Origin: Sipunculus nudus
Lineage: Eukaryota; Annelida; Sipuncula; Golfingiida; Sipunculidae
Length of the DNA: 64,000 nucleotides
NCBI GenBank assembly: GCA_026874595.1
Contig: CM049313.1
Location: forward strand, 60,434,659 to 60,498,658
Reading direction: 5' to 3'
Shown here in pieces: positions 11,769-24,320 of this stretch; the first letter of the stretch is position 1; each line of letters starts with the position of its first letter. Below the pieces are notes generated by a model. The model saw only the letters and a program-made list of their open reading frames with translations. It made no database searches and was not told where the DNA came from. The translations under genes were made by a program, and so were the position numbers.

Positions 11769-14700
11769 ATGGCAACAGATTTCAGTACTACCGGCACCAA
11801 CAATGTCCCTCTCCACGCAGAGTCTCAGAGTTACCTCGAAAAAGTCACAACTGATTTTGCAACCAAGGGAGGAGTTGCATCCACGCCACCTACACTGGAG
11901 CAGATGAGGCACGACTTTGAAGAGCTTGTCGAGAAGAATATCGGAAAGTGTGACTACGCCGGGAATATCAAAGACATAAACATACCATGTCAACATCTCA
12001 CAGGTACTAGTATATACAGGTCAGAACAAAGAGTTAGTGCGTGTCATGGGTGTGTGACTGGCTAGAGGAATAATCAAATAAGTAAATAAAGCACAGGTAT
12101 ATATATGATAATAAAGTCGAAACTAGACTGGGGCCCATCTCAAAAAGATAATCTTCACTGAGACATTCATATTAAGAAGTATGTGTCTTGTGGTCAGAGG
12201 AAACTCTATCTCAGTCTATAAGGTCTCGCACATTGCCTTTGTTGCGGTCCCTTTTCTTTAATTTTTTTTCCCCTGGATATTTTGATAATGTTTTTATCAC
12301 TTTTTTCCACTTTAGCAAGTTTATTTATATGTGCCAGACGGACTTTCCTGGTTTGGTAAACATGCATTCCATTCTGTATATATATTTTAGAGTATCATTA
12401 GACTGAAACAGACCATAAATCATGGTTTTTATTTGGTACATGTACATTATACAAATGTACTGTTTTGACGCATTCAAGTTTCACCATATACATGTATGTG
12501 TATATATTTAAGATATATTTATTCCTGCAAAATTCAGCAAAAAACAGTAAAAATAGTCTCAAGTAAATTTTATTGTTAGCCAAAGTGTGCGAATAGAGTG
12601 AGACCTTTATTTTTTAATTAATTTCTACAAATATTAAAAAATCATGTATTTTGCCTTTATCTGGTTTGATGTCTTTTTCATAATAATAAAAAAAGATGGC
12701 ATCCCTGCGCGCGTCTATCAGCCGTCTGACATGACGTCACATCCGTTAATCATGGTGTTCTATCACTCGGGTGGTCTGTTGTATGGCAGTATCACAACAG
12801 CCGATCATCTGTGTAGGATAATGTCAGGGTAAGTGAAAGATCTTGCTGTTTTCCAGAAAACTGTCCACTTTATATTACTTAATTTGTCATTTTAAACAAT
12901 TCTTTTCTAGACTCCCCTCCAAAGAAAAAAAAATACTCATCCTGGCATAACAAAGACTAACTAGCGCTCAATACTAAGATTATGTGGCTTTTGAGACCTA
13001 TATCAAAAGACTTGAGATATTATCTAGTTGAGCAATTCAAAATCTGTCCAGTATTTTATTTTTGTATAAGCAACATTTGTTCTAATTAAAATTTTTTTTT
13101 CTTAAATAAATTTTAAAGATTCCGCCAAGCGAAACATACATTGGCTAGATAAATACATATTTAATTTAATTAGCTTGAAACCCTGAGTTATTTCCTGGTT
13201 GAGCTATCTAAATTCTGCCCATCATTTTATGCTTGTGTTAAGCAGCGTTTGTTCTAATTATAATATTTATTTAGAAAGTACTTTTTTTAGTTTCCAACAA
13301 GAGAAAATTACATCGGATAAATAAATAAATATTAAAATTAGTGAGGTGTGTTTATTTCCCTTAATTGAAACCTCTCAGTATGATGAAAGTCAGAATAAAA
13401 CAAAAATATGATTGTTGTCTTTCTGAGTGATTTTATTTGTTTTCCATTTATATATAGTCGTTACGGCTGTATTGTCGTGAGCGTTGGTTACCGGCGAGCG
13501 CCCGAGGTAAAACTTCCAGAAATTATATTAGATTGTGGCGAGGCAGCACAATGGGTTCTAGACAACAGAGAAGATCTGGGTAACATGGTTTATCATATTT
13601 ATCGAAATAAAAAATAATAGATCTCCTGTTATTCAACGTATTACGAATGTATTGATTTTATTTGCACTAATTATAGCATCTGTTAACAGGTGGCGCTAGT
13701 GACAGTTTAGTTGGCGTTGCCGGAAGTAGTGCAGGAGGTCTTTTATCGGCCTGTGTCTGTCATAATGTTCCGCGCCTCAACTTCCAGGTAACTAATGAAC
13801 TGTTTTTAAATATATATCATGAATCCGCAGATCCTTTAAATAAAATTTAAATTTAAAGCCCTGCCTCGTGTTGTAGCATGCACATGCATGTCCACTTCAA
13901 CGGCAGGTTTTCTCTCAGAAACAAACGTTTTCTAACCCATATATACATAAGTATAAGGTATATATTTTTATCTTTCCCGCTTATTCTGACAATAGAAACA
14001 CTCCTAGTTCAAATCTGAATATATTACAGTGCCACCTGTGTAATAAGACGACACTTCGGTCGATCTGGTCTAAAGTGGTCTTAATTCGCAGGTGATCTTA
14101 TCAGATAGGTCAGTTATAACTTACCTGAATGCTGATGTGTATCGAAATATCTCTTATTATTTAGGTACTTGTGTATCCTATGATCGACCCTCGATGTGAT
14201 CATCCGTCAGTAGAGGAGTTTGCATCTACACTATCTCTTCCTAAGGAAGGTTTATTGATGTAAGTATTCTGGTCTACATCTAACACAATTACTTCAAATA
14301 GTGTCATTTCTTTAATTTAAAATAAGATATGAGCAGGGTCTGGTTTAAGAAATGGCGGAGCATTCAATTGAATATATCGTTTTAAAAACAGCCACTTTTA
14401 CCTCTATGTATTTTGTGAAGACGAAATATATAAGGCTAATATCAGATCTCATATTATACTGAGTATTACGGTCTTACTGCAAGTGTCCATGACGCATGAA
14501 ACGTGAAAATTACTACACTTTTGTCGTAGGATAACCACAAATCGTTCTGGTTTATGGCAATTTTATCATTATTATTTCATTTCTATATTTCCCAGATGCT
14601 CTATAAATATCGGAGAGAACAATGAGTTCAGGATAGTAATCCCGGGGAAAAAAATTAGGATGCATATTAATACATTATATATGTCAGCGTATTACCCGTT

Positions 14701-16934
14701 CATTCGTTTGGACAGGTCCGTTTCACGGGTTTTTAATGGACCGTGTATACCCTCTGTGTGTGAGTTCTTTGTTAGAAATGGTTTGCATATCTTTAAAGTT
14801 ACTATGAATAATACCCGTGTTTTATCTTTCAGGTTGTATGGGCTAGCACTCGAGAACGAGGCACAGAAAACCGACCCTCAGGTGAATCCTATCATGCGGA
14901 GTCGCCATGACAACCTGCCTCCAGCCTTGGTCATTGTTGCAGAGTGTGATGTTTTAAGAGACGAGGGAATTCGTAAGTGTTCTGACGTCATTGATTAACA
15001 TGAAACTATCAGCACAACGACACCTGGTATATGAAAGAGTCATGCATTATCGAGGTCTCCTACGGTACCAAATCTTGCACGTTTCTTTTTGGTCAAAGAA
15101 GGCTGTTCATATCAGAGTGCAAGATTAGGGAACCACTTTCGGACAATGTGATATCTCTAACTACAAAAATAAAGGTCTTCAGATTTGTTTTTATATTTGT
15201 TGTTCCTACCTTTAATTATAATGTCCAAGTTTTCTGGGAATATGGACAGTGCTTAAACGTGCTGCCCCTCTCTACCTCACATCAGCAAGGCTAACTACAC
15301 AGACATATCTTTAATATAGACGCAAAAAATGCCCCTACCCGTTCATTATCATCTCATTGTGATTTACAAATTAAGGTTAATTTATTTAACAGGTTACAGT
15401 GAGAAGCTGCGGGACGGCGGTAGTCACAGTGAGCTTATCATTGTAAGAGGAGCCGTTCACATTTTCTTTGACTTTACTGGTATGTCGCCCTGTATATTTT
15501 GTATAAATCTATAAGACTCGGCTAAAAGCACTTCAGGGGATGTAGACAATTTCTTTTTAATTTACACACATTTTACTCACAAAGCAAAAAGTAAGATCCG
15601 AAGGATTTTTATATCGAAATGTCTGACTGCCGACGGCGTAGCACTGGCCTGAAACACATTGGGGCAGTTGCAGCAACTTATCGACCGCTTTAGGAAGTTT
15701 GTTTGGAGTCTGGGCTGGCGATCAGCATAAGCAATACCAATATGATGGAACGGAATATTGAGACGGCGATCTGTATCTCACAGGATGAGCTTGACAGCTA
15801 CCGACAGCTTTACATATACCAAAGCTCAACCGTCCCAACAGGCCTATCACTTTGTGCTATAATCGAAAACGCATTCAAGAGGGCCTCGAAAGGTTAGTTC
15901 AAATTGTGCAAGACAGTACGGACCCGTAGACAATTCACCGAGAAAACCTTACTTCAGGTGTGTCATGCTGTCCTAGCCAGTATACCAGTGAATCATGGAC
16001 AATATAAGCTAGGCAATCAACAGGGCTTCATTCTGCGCTGCCGTCGTCGTACCCTGGCCATATCATGGCATGAAAAAGTTCCATACATCTTGTCTTGGAA
16101 ACAGCTGATCCGCCCTTAGCATTCACTTCATGCTTTGCCTGAGTGGTCGTCGATGACATGACCATATGCACCAATTGGGGAACGGCTGAACCAGACCCCT
16201 TGCTGTGCTTAATGATATTTCTGCAATTGAGGTCGGAAAATCACCGACATTGAAGTGCACTTTTTCGACGACAGTTGCAACCGATAGGGAGGGAAAATGG
16301 ATGTGCCGAAGAAAAAAACACCCGTAAACAAGAGGAAAAGAGTACAACTAGGGAGAAGCGAAGACAGCATAGTAAGCCGATCACAACACACCAATCAGAC
16401 TTCACTTGAAGAAAATGTGGCGAAGATTCGAATGGCCAGAGTAAGACTACTCCGTCACCTCAGTCGCTGGTTACATACTGAATGAATGATGGAAATACCA
16501 TCATCTTCCGAGACTGGAGTATGCAAATGCTACTCTTGTTTACATTACTCGGTCACATTCGGGGATTCATTTTAAAGGGAAAATAGTTTATGCTTCCATA
16601 GAGTGATCATTTGATGCTTTTGCAAACGGAAACGTTATATTGCAATCAGTGATATCTGGGTATACACTTAGAAGATAACTCTTAAGACCTTTAAGAGTTC
16701 TACATGCAATACTTAAAAAAATACTGAAAAATAATAACGGACTATTTGAACTGAAAATCATATCTCAAGGATAGTCTTCATTTAATAAAGAGCAAAAATG
16801 TACACAGATTTTTTCCTAATACTTGTTTTTATGATTTTACAGCTCATTTCAAGGAATTGTCGGAAAAAGCATTTGATGCTATAGATGACTTCCTGCAGCG
16901 GGTGAAGAAAAGGAAAGTTGAGGAGGGACAGTGA
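11769..16934 (+). CDS. Alpha/beta-hydrolase fold-3 esterase, copy 2 (complete, 8 exons)
   Basis: Exons: 11769-12003, 12696-12828, 13458-13579, 13690-13787, 14165-14259, 14833-14972, 15393-15479 and 16843-16934; 1002 nt in frame, 333 residues. It is predicted to be a cytosolic carboxylesterase of the hormone-sensitive-lipase-like family (Pfam Abhydrolase_3). Residues 1-78 form a family-specific N-terminal cap starting MATDFSTTGTNNVPLH. The oxyanion-hole loop is H102-S-G-G. The predicted triad is Ser177 in GSSAGG, Asp267 in DVLRDEG and His297 in AVHIFF; the 30-residue Asp-His spacing fits HSL-family esterases. No signal peptide or membrane segment is seen. The ATG is chosen because DFST.G.NNVPLH is conserved right after it in copies 3 and 5. 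The exon 2 acceptor (AAAAAG at 12695) is purine-rich. Substrate unknown; the family also includes lipid, xenobiotic and pigment-ester hydrolases. Confidence 0.92.
15640..16490. other. GC-richer unrecognised patch in intron 7 of copy 2
   Basis: This stretch is visibly less AT-rich than the surrounding intron and has short open frames on both strands. One + frame (16297-16485) begins MDVPKKKTPVNKRKRV, a basic nuclear-localisation-like run. None is long enough or similar enough to anything I know to call a gene. It looks like an inserted, decayed mobile or viral-derived segment, but no terminal repeats or RT motifs are seen. Confidence 0.3.
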
Positions 16935-17789
16935 AAGTTAAATGCTTGGTGGAGTCGTAGAGGTTTAGAGGTTATGGTCGTGACTGAGAATGACACTGCC
17001 TGCTGGAGAAGTATGGTGATACAAGATGACAAATGAACGCTTTTACAACATCTTGGTTTCAATGCGTTACACTTCAAAATGGAACTAAAATTAGTTTCTC
17101 CTACTGTTTTCTGTGAGCTTTTGTGCTAATCACTCTTGCTTTGCTCTACTTCGTAACTGGATATAAATCGATATCTTGGGGATATGAACTCAACATCTGG
17201 TGTATGGTGCTTATGCTGCGGCAGATCCAGGATTTTGGAAAAGTAGGGGCACAAACAAGGAATACTTTTCAGGAAACCTCAAAAGGTTCTTAAGTCTGGA
17301 AAAGTGGGAGTCTAGGCCGCAAAATTGGTTTAAAACTTCTAGATATCTTGCTGTGGCTAAGAAAGTTGGGGGGGGGGGGGGCGTTGACTCCCTTGTCTGG
17401 ATCTACTTCTAAGACGCAAATGCACATTGAACAATCGGACATTTCTCATATAAGCGTATTTTTTTTAGTTTTACTGTTAGATTATTAGTTCTGGTGTGCT
17501 TGAATCAAGCCGGAAACAGAAACTGCCTTGTAATTGAGAACGTAACTTCTGCTGCTGAGAAAAGTGGGCAGTGTCTCTCTATATAATATATTATTATTTA
17601 ATAAAATAATATTACCATATTTATTTTAATAGACTGAAAGTACTTATATTTCGATTTTTTTCAAACTGTGTGCTGTCTAACATTACCGGTTCATTGTTTT
17701 CCATATGCATACCGCGGAAGTTTTTTATGGCCCCGCTTGTATGAGCAGGTGCCCTAAAGTAATCACCCTGCCCGTGTGGCTGTCCGTCC

Positions 17790-17858
<69 letters not shown>

Positions 17859-18223
17859 GGATGTCCCAGCTGTGATAACCCCTCTCCCAAGCACGCCTTG
17901 GAATCATCCCCCACCCCTACCTGCCTCCCCCCTTAAAGATAATAGGCCACAGAACGAGATCCAACTAAACACTCAGAGACGCTTTCTGCAATGTAGAAGC
18001 GAGGGCCACTAAAGAATATCTGTAATATTCGACAAAGATAGTAATTTTTACCAGATCAGTTTACCAGATACCTGCATGTGATGCTTTGAAAAACCTGCAC
18101 ATGATTGATTGCATGTGAGGCCGACAATGGAGAGAAACGTGTACCCTGAGCGAAGGTATTAGCCTATATATATATATAAGGCGAAGAAAGAAAGATTTAT
18201 TAAGGGCTTAATTTTTTATTAAG
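16935..18223. other. 3' flank of copy 2 and start of the intergenic region
   Basis: No coding exon is seen. The segment has a poly-G run (about 17369-17380) and a (TA)n microsatellite (17797-17853). An AATAAA near 17598 could serve copy 2, but it is about 660 nt past the stop. Confidence 0.45.
17797..17853. repeat. (TA)n microsatellite
   Basis: An uninterrupted TA tract. The overlapping IYIYIY-type ORFs on the minus strand are repeat artefacts. Confidence 0.95.
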
Positions 18224-18224
18224 G

Positions 18225-18490
18225 GATTAATTTTTTGGCTCAGGGGTAGAGCACAGGACCCATAGTCGAGAAATCGTGAGTTCGAATCTCAGCCTAAGCA
18301 GTGAGATTTTCCACGGTCGGCCCCCATCCATGACAAGCGCTCAACAGCCTCAATGTGAAGGTCGTGCCCAACGGCCGTGCTTCACTCACAAACGGAGGTT
18401 CCTCGCTGGTTTGACCCAGCAATAAGGATCGATTAGACACCATTGTTCCGAAGGTGCAGTAGTCACAGGGCCTGGTGAACACTAGGATAT
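18225..18490 (+). mobile_element. tRNA-derived SINE, copy 1
   Basis: The head has a Pol III A-box-like TGGCTCAGGGGTAGAGCA and a B box GTTCGAATC (18280-18288) followed by TCAGCCT, as in a tRNA-related SINE head. A non-tRNA body follows, with a GGTCGGCCCC block, TTCACTCACAAACG and GGTTCCTCG. The same head and body order recurs at 61495-61745, which shows it is an interspersed family and not a tRNA gene: the cloverleaf 3' half and discriminator are absent. Confidence 0.75.
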
Positions 18491-18508
18491 AAAATGAGAG
18501 TAAACGTG

Positions 18509-18592
18509 TGATACTGCCCTGTCACGGACAAGCGTCTGATACTGCCCTGTCACGGACAAGCGTCTGATACTGTCCTGTCACGGACAAGCATC
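18509..18592. repeat. 28-bp minisatellite, three copies
   Basis: Three adjacent 28-nt units begin TGATACTG, contain TGTCACGGACAAGC and end GTC or ATC. The first two are identical and the third differs by two bases. It sits at the 3' end of the SINE and may be a tail expansion. Confidence 0.85.
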
Positions 18593-18659
18593 TGATGCTC
18601 CCCGTACTGCAGAGCACTTTCACTGTGATGAATTGAACCTTAATGTATTATATTGATTT

Positions 18660-18660
<1 letters not shown>

Positions 18661-18690
<30 letters not shown>
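18661..18690. repeat. (TA)n microsatellite
   Basis: A short TA tract directly left of the foldback element. Confidence 0.9.
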
Positions 18691-18693
18691 TAC

Positions 18694-18839
18694 TTAACGT
18701 CAAGGAAATTCATAGCGTATTCGACATTCGAGGTTCGAGATTCAGATTCAGAATACTCCCCAATTGCTCCTAAAGCCTCCATCTTTCCGTGCCCTCTAAA
18801 CCTCGAATGTCGAATACGCTATGAATTTCCTTGACGTTA
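18694..18839. mobile_element. Foldback/MITE-like element with perfect 41-bp inverted repeats
   Basis: The arm 18695-18735 is the exact reverse complement of 18799-18839, with a 63-nt spacer. The arms begin TAACGTCAAGGAAATTC. The element is flanked by TTAC at 18690-18693 and TTAC at 18840-18843, which fits a 4-bp target-site duplication. No transposase is encoded. If transcribed, it would form a long hairpin. It lies about 300 nt upstream of esterase copy 3. Confidence 0.75.
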
Positions 18840-18843
18840 TTAC

Positions 18844-19151
18844 CTACACGATGCTAGAGTTTGGTACGACGATACCGTTTAAAATGTCAAGGTCATTATT
18901 ATTTCAATATTGTGATTAAGACACTATGCGTGAGTCATATTGTATACTTAAATAGTTATGACTAGTGTCTCGGATTACAAACTGAGTCATTTTTTATCAC
19001 CCGGTAAGTTGTAGTCAGTAGGTTTACCTTATAAGCTCACAAGAGCACCTTATGATCACCACCAACAACACCGATACAAACCAAAGTGCAGATTAATCGC
19101 CAACCCGTACGGTTCACGTAGCGGCATTAGTCGTGTGTACAGTGATTCAAG
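18844..19151. other. Upstream flank of esterase copy 3
   Basis: About 300 nt between the foldback element and the copy 3 start codon. It presumably carries the promoter and 5' UTR, but I see no clear TATA box or other named motif. Confidence 0.4.
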
Positions 19152-20080
19152 ATGGATCTTGATTTTAGTACTGCCGGTAAGAATAATGTCCCCCTCCATC
19201 CGGAGTCTCAAAAATACGTGAAGAAACTTGTAGCGGACGCCATGGCTAACGCTGCGGAGATCGCAGCGTCGCCCCCTTCCATAGACGGGATTCGGCAAGC
19301 TGTGGACGCTCTCGTCAAGCAGAATATTGACGACAAATACGACTACTCCGGGACCATCAGGGACACGAAGTTACCAGCAGCGTATCTGCCAGGTGGGTCA
19401 ATGATCAGTTTTAGGAGAAGACAAGTGTGTACGGGGTAAATAACAAGTGACAAAAATTGTGATTGGCAAGCAAAAGAGTGCTTTGTTACATTATACATTA
19501 CTATCACATGAACAAGTGTTACATGTAACAACATGAGTATTGAGAACAATTGGCCTTATAGAATAGTTGATTAGACGAAATTGCTTAAGACAGACAATTA
19601 TAACTACCAACATGACTCCTTTACTCTACCGCTACTCATTATTCCGTGCATTCAACTTCATCACAAAGTTTTACATAGAAATGTTCAAGTTGCTAATGGA
19701 AACATATAGATAAATTATTTAGACATACAGTTAAGAATACAGTTATTAATTTGTTTGCCGAGCAACGATTTGTTTCATCACTTATATTATCTGAATTTCT
19801 TGAGCAGAGGGTATTCCCGCCAGGGTATACCAGCCGTCTTCCATGACGTCACATCCGCTCATCATGGTGTTTTACCACGGAGGTGGTCACGTGTCTGGAG
19901 GTATTGACCAGGTTGATCACCTGTGTAGGATAATGTCTTGGTAAGACAAGCGCCTTGAAATTTAACATATAGCAAAAGTGTTTTCGATTGATAGAAACTT
20001 TCCACTGCCGAACCGCGGGTCCTGTTCCCTGGTCGGGTATGATATTGGGTTATTATCGTTATTATTTTATTATTAGTTGC

Positions 20081-20143
<63 letters not shown>

Positions 20144-23100
20144 TATATATATATTTATAAGACACCCCATACCTGTGTCTTTCAAGTCGTTACAACTGTA
20201 TTGTCGTGAGCGTTGGTTACCGTCTGGCGCCCGAGGTCAAACTTCCGGAAATAATAAAAGATTGTGACGAGGCAGCAAAATGGGTAGTAGAAAACAAGGA
20301 GGCAGTCGGTAAGATGATACATATATTTTCATTTTGATTTTAATTGAGAAATGAGCACAAATATTCCTTCAAACAAATTTCGACAGAACTGCACCGTAGG
20401 CTGAGTGTTTAGAGAATATATATCATTATACGAGTTCAGAAAGACGCATGGAATAATAATTTATTATATAATTCAAATTTATTTATGTGAGATTACCTTG
20501 TCACACACCTTGTGGTTACGCATGGAATAATAACACATATTTAAAGACATATCCAAAATATGTTCTGAATCCATACGGAAACTACAAATAGCCTTTATGG
20601 ATTTACCATTACTTGGTATAAATATTTATAAATGTATTCAAAATGACATGTTTCTCATTACTGAAGTTGTCGTATGGCTGTCGTTAGCTTCACAAAGCTC
20701 AGCATATACAAGACTACACATTATATGTATTCCCCCTCAGGTGGTTCAAGCAACAGTTTAGTTGGCGTTGCAGGAAGTAGTGCAGGTGGCCATCTGGCGG
20801 CATGCGTCTGTCATAACGTTCCCGGTCTTGCTTTCCAGGTAATTGATTAATTTCAATAATACGTTTATTTGAAATGATACAAATACTAAAATGAAATTAA
20901 ACCGAATGAGTTTCGTTAAATTGTGATAACCATATACATGTAATTATAATACAGACTGACTAAAAATGTTTACATTGTTTACAAGTAAAGGTGAATGTAA
21001 TGACATAATGACAGGGGGTCATAAACGGATCAAACAAAGACCAACATGCATGTAAAGCAGTGACCCCTGGTGGAGATTGCGATTGGCCAACATGCAGGTC
21101 TCATTATTGTTATCAGGTTAAGATTATATTTTGCTGTGTCTATCAAAGGTAATCTCCGAAATTCAATCAATGAAAATCAGAGCTTTTAGAGCTTTAGCTA
21201 AAAGAATTTCACACATAACATATTGCATCAAGGGAGCAAAAAGTAATATGAAAGGGGTTGGGGGGGGGGGGGGGACGTGCGCTTCACCCTGGCCAAATTA
21301 ACAAGTGTGCTCCGAATGCCACTAGATTTTATACATACCTGCAGAAATAGGAGAGAAACTAATGCGAGACACAAAGTCCGTTGCTTTTTTACAGCAGTAA
21401 ACTTGAATTTTTATTACATTTTCATTTTTTAGGACCACTCAGTCCGTCCAGCGAGTTCGGGAAATCTAGTCTGAACACCGCAATTATCTCAATTATTTGT
21501 TTCTGTAGATGAATATATAATGTATGCGTTATATATGATGTATATATAAGGTATGCGTTACAGATGAGGTAGCATATACATTATATAGTCTTAACCTGTC
21601 TGTACTTATTCAGATTCTCGTTTATCCGATGATCGATCCTCGATGTGGTCATCCGTCTATAGAGGAGTATGCCAACATCATGTCGCTGATGAAAGACGGG
21701 CTACTGATGTAGGTATAATCCACGACTCCGGCAAAACATAGGGGATAAATCATGTAATACCATAAGCATGTTGTGTTTCATCAAGAAAACTCGGACGTTA
21801 AGGTTTTATAGCTATTTTTTATTTTATGATGTACATAAAGCCTTAAGCAAAAGTTATTTGTGCAGACACGTTTTATCAGGAGAAACTTGGATTTGGCCAT
21901 TATTAAAGTAATATTTTTTTTTTCAAATGTATTCCTTCTTTTCAAATATAGTATATGCTTGATATAGTGTTCTTCATCCAATGAACCCCACAATTCTAAA
22001 GTAAAGTACCACACAAGAATCCAGTAATGCATTTAATAACACGGTTTTGACATTTCAAACGAAAGCGTATTAAAAGCTTTATATCATAAACCAAGGACTA
22101 TAAGTATTTGTATTTGTAAGAATTGTATTGTTTGCAAGGCTTTACGCATATTCCATTGAGAACGAGGCGCAGAAATCAGACCCCGTGGTTAATCCATTAC
22201 TGAGGAGTCGCCATGACAACCTGCCTCCAGCATTCACCATTGTCGCAGAGTGTGACATTCTTAGAGATGAGGGTATTTGTGAGTATTCCTAATCCATAAT
22301 TTACGCTTTGGTCCGTAAACAATTTGCTTTTCATGCCAGGTGGGATAAGATTTGATTTGGAAATGTCAGATTTAGAAAGATATAAAAATATTTGATTTGA
22401 TTATCATAAGTATTTTTGTGTTTGTATGAATAGGTTACAGTGAGAAAATGAAGGAGAGTGGAAGTCATAGCGAACTTCTGGTCATCAAAGGTAGCGTGCA
22501 TTCCTTCTTTGATTTTACCGGTGAGTATAATCGTTTACTCTTTCTTTAAAATTTATTTTATTTACAACCTTAGCTATACCCATACTTTCGACATGAGAGT
22601 TGTGACATACGGGCTTTATTGGGTAGGCAAAATGTGTAGCCTCAATAAGCGGTTACAAGAAACTACAGGCGTATTAACTTGATGTGGTTCAATAAGGGGG
22701 CGGGGATGAAAGAACTCTAAGGAGAGCGTCCAAGCCGAAACCTATCTGTAGAGCGAGTTTAGTGTCTTGGGGACGTGTATCAGCAAAAAAATATAGTGGG
22801 ATAACGTTTTTCTGGACCACCCCAAATAATTTAATTATAGCAAGTTATACGTGTTGCCTCTCCATTAGTGGATTAAGTAAGCGATGACCGTATTTGTAAA
22901 CCTTGTTTAGTTAAAATATTTATTAGTATTGCCAGTATATTGAATTATGTAAATAGTTTGTACTGATTTTGAAGTTTAAAGTTGAAACATACCACAAAAG
23001 CCGAAATCCATTTTGAATCAATCACCTTCAAAATCCTTTGAAATCTTGTCTTGTTTCAATTAAAACTACGATTATGAATGTCATCGTCCTGCAGGTACGT

Positions 23101-23231
23101 TCAAGGAGCTGTCAGGAATGGCTTTTGATGCTATTGGAGAATACCTAGAACGTGTGAAGACGGGAGCTCTGAACAAAATAAGTCAGGGCCGGAAACCGTA
23201 CAAAGATTCTGAAATTATGGTTACATTTTAG
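19152..23231 (+). CDS. Alpha/beta-hydrolase fold-3 esterase, copy 3 (complete, 8 exons)
   Basis: Exons: 19152-19392, 19808-19940, 20187-20308, 20741-20838, 21614-21708, 22139-22278, 22434-22520 and 23095-23231; 1053 nt in frame, 350 residues. It is a predicted cytosolic HSL-like carboxylesterase. This copy has the canonical HGGG oxyanion-hole loop (FYHGGGHVSG, His104), where the other copies have HSGG. The predicted triad is Ser179 (GSSAGG), Asp269 (DILRDEG) and His299 (SVHSFF). Exon 1 is two codons longer than in copies 2 and 5. The C-terminus is extended by about 15 residues and ends EIMVTF. The exon 6/7 junction makes Cys instead of the Arg seen after DEGI in the other copies. A (TA)n tract ends about 30 nt before the exon 3 acceptor. 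The likely poly(A) signal is AATAAA at 23493-23498. Confidence 0.93.
20084..20155. repeat. (TA)n microsatellite next to a splice acceptor
   Basis: A long TA tract with one TACACA interruption in intron 2 of copy 3. It ends about 31 nt before the exon 3 acceptor (AG at 20185-20186), so it occupies the usual branch-point zone. Confidence 0.9.
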
Positions 23232-23492
23232 ATCGTGTATTGAAAAAAGATGTTTAAAATACTTACCACTAGCACAGGATAAGAACACGTTTCAACCGTG
23301 TGTTGTACAAATTAGATTGCTTTCCTAAAGATGCGCAATTACATTTTACGAGGATTATCCACGTTTTCAGTCTTTTTATGTGTATACTTTTCTTTAAGGA
23401 TATAAATATAGCTGTCCCGATGGAACTGCATGATGACACTTCCCCAATGTTTGTTACTTGGTTTTTCTCAGCGGTTGTTTATAGTAATGAAC

Positions 23493-23498
23493 AATAAA
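23493..23498 (+). promoter_or_regulatory. Poly(A) signal AATAAA for esterase copy 3
   Basis: AATAAA lies 262 nt after the copy 3 stop and is followed by a GT-rich stretch (TTTTGTGTAATTTTGTATTTT), as expected for a cleavage and polyadenylation region. Confidence 0.6.
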
Positions 23499-24320
23499 GA
23501 ATTTTGTGTAATTTTGTATTTTCTTAAATGGCGTTTTAACAAAATTTATCTTGATACAGATGTGTTCTGTCTGTATGAGTAACGAACTTGGGGTGAAAAC
23601 ATCCAAAATACAAAAAGGCGTCTTCATCGGTTCCCAGGATTGGATATCGAACGACTAATTTTCTTCCGCATGATGTACACGAAGTAACAAATGAAAAAAA
23701 AAGTACCTAAACGAAAGAAAATAAGAAAGTTCAAAAGTATGTAAAATGCGTTTCAATATCTCTCTCTTTTTAATACCATACCTGGTTGTTATGTTCAGTG
23801 AAATAAAAATATTACAAGAAAACTGCATTCACGGCTTGTTTGACCCTATACTTTACTAGCTCCTTACATGTTTTGCTCAATATTATGTCAGCAATGCATC
23901 TCACATTGAGAAAAGTAGGTGTATAATATGTGTCAGTTGCCTCACTAAATCGTTTTATGTTACATATCGTTTACATGATAGCATGTTGTTGAATGTTTTT
24001 GAAAGAAGGTGATTTATTTAAAATTGAAATTATAATTTAAAAATGCGGAAAAGTTACTAAATAAATTTCGTATTACCAGATTATATATTCCATATAAATT
24101 CATAACTAGTTTTAAGTCCCCTTTGGGAAAACGACAGCCCCCTTGAATACTTAATGGAGGTCATATGAACTTACATATGCGACAAAACTGATCATTTTGC
24201 GAAACATATCAGTTTATATTTGGAAAGTATATGTCCTAATTATACTTTTTGCTACATCCCCCCGTCTCTCGCATCCAGTACTCCCTGTCCTCCCTGAATT
24301 TCACTTGTATAATAGTGATT
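23499..24320. other. Intergenic, nothing recognised
   Basis: AT-rich sequence without a recognisable exon, repeat family or RNA gene. Confidence 0.4.

Noticed and set aside
17621-17914. Open frames full of alternating Ile/Tyr across (TA)n tracts (also near 10375-10593, 19862-20209 and 25648-26046)
   Set aside because: They come from translating TA dinucleotide repeats and have no exon context.
18280-18288. tRNA B box, possible tRNA gene (also at 61550)
   Set aside because: The flanking sequence does not complete a cloverleaf and the same non-tRNA body follows at both sites, so these are SINE heads.
18643-18834. Short ORF across the 41-bp inverted repeat
   Set aside because: It merely reads through a foldback element and has no protein-like features.
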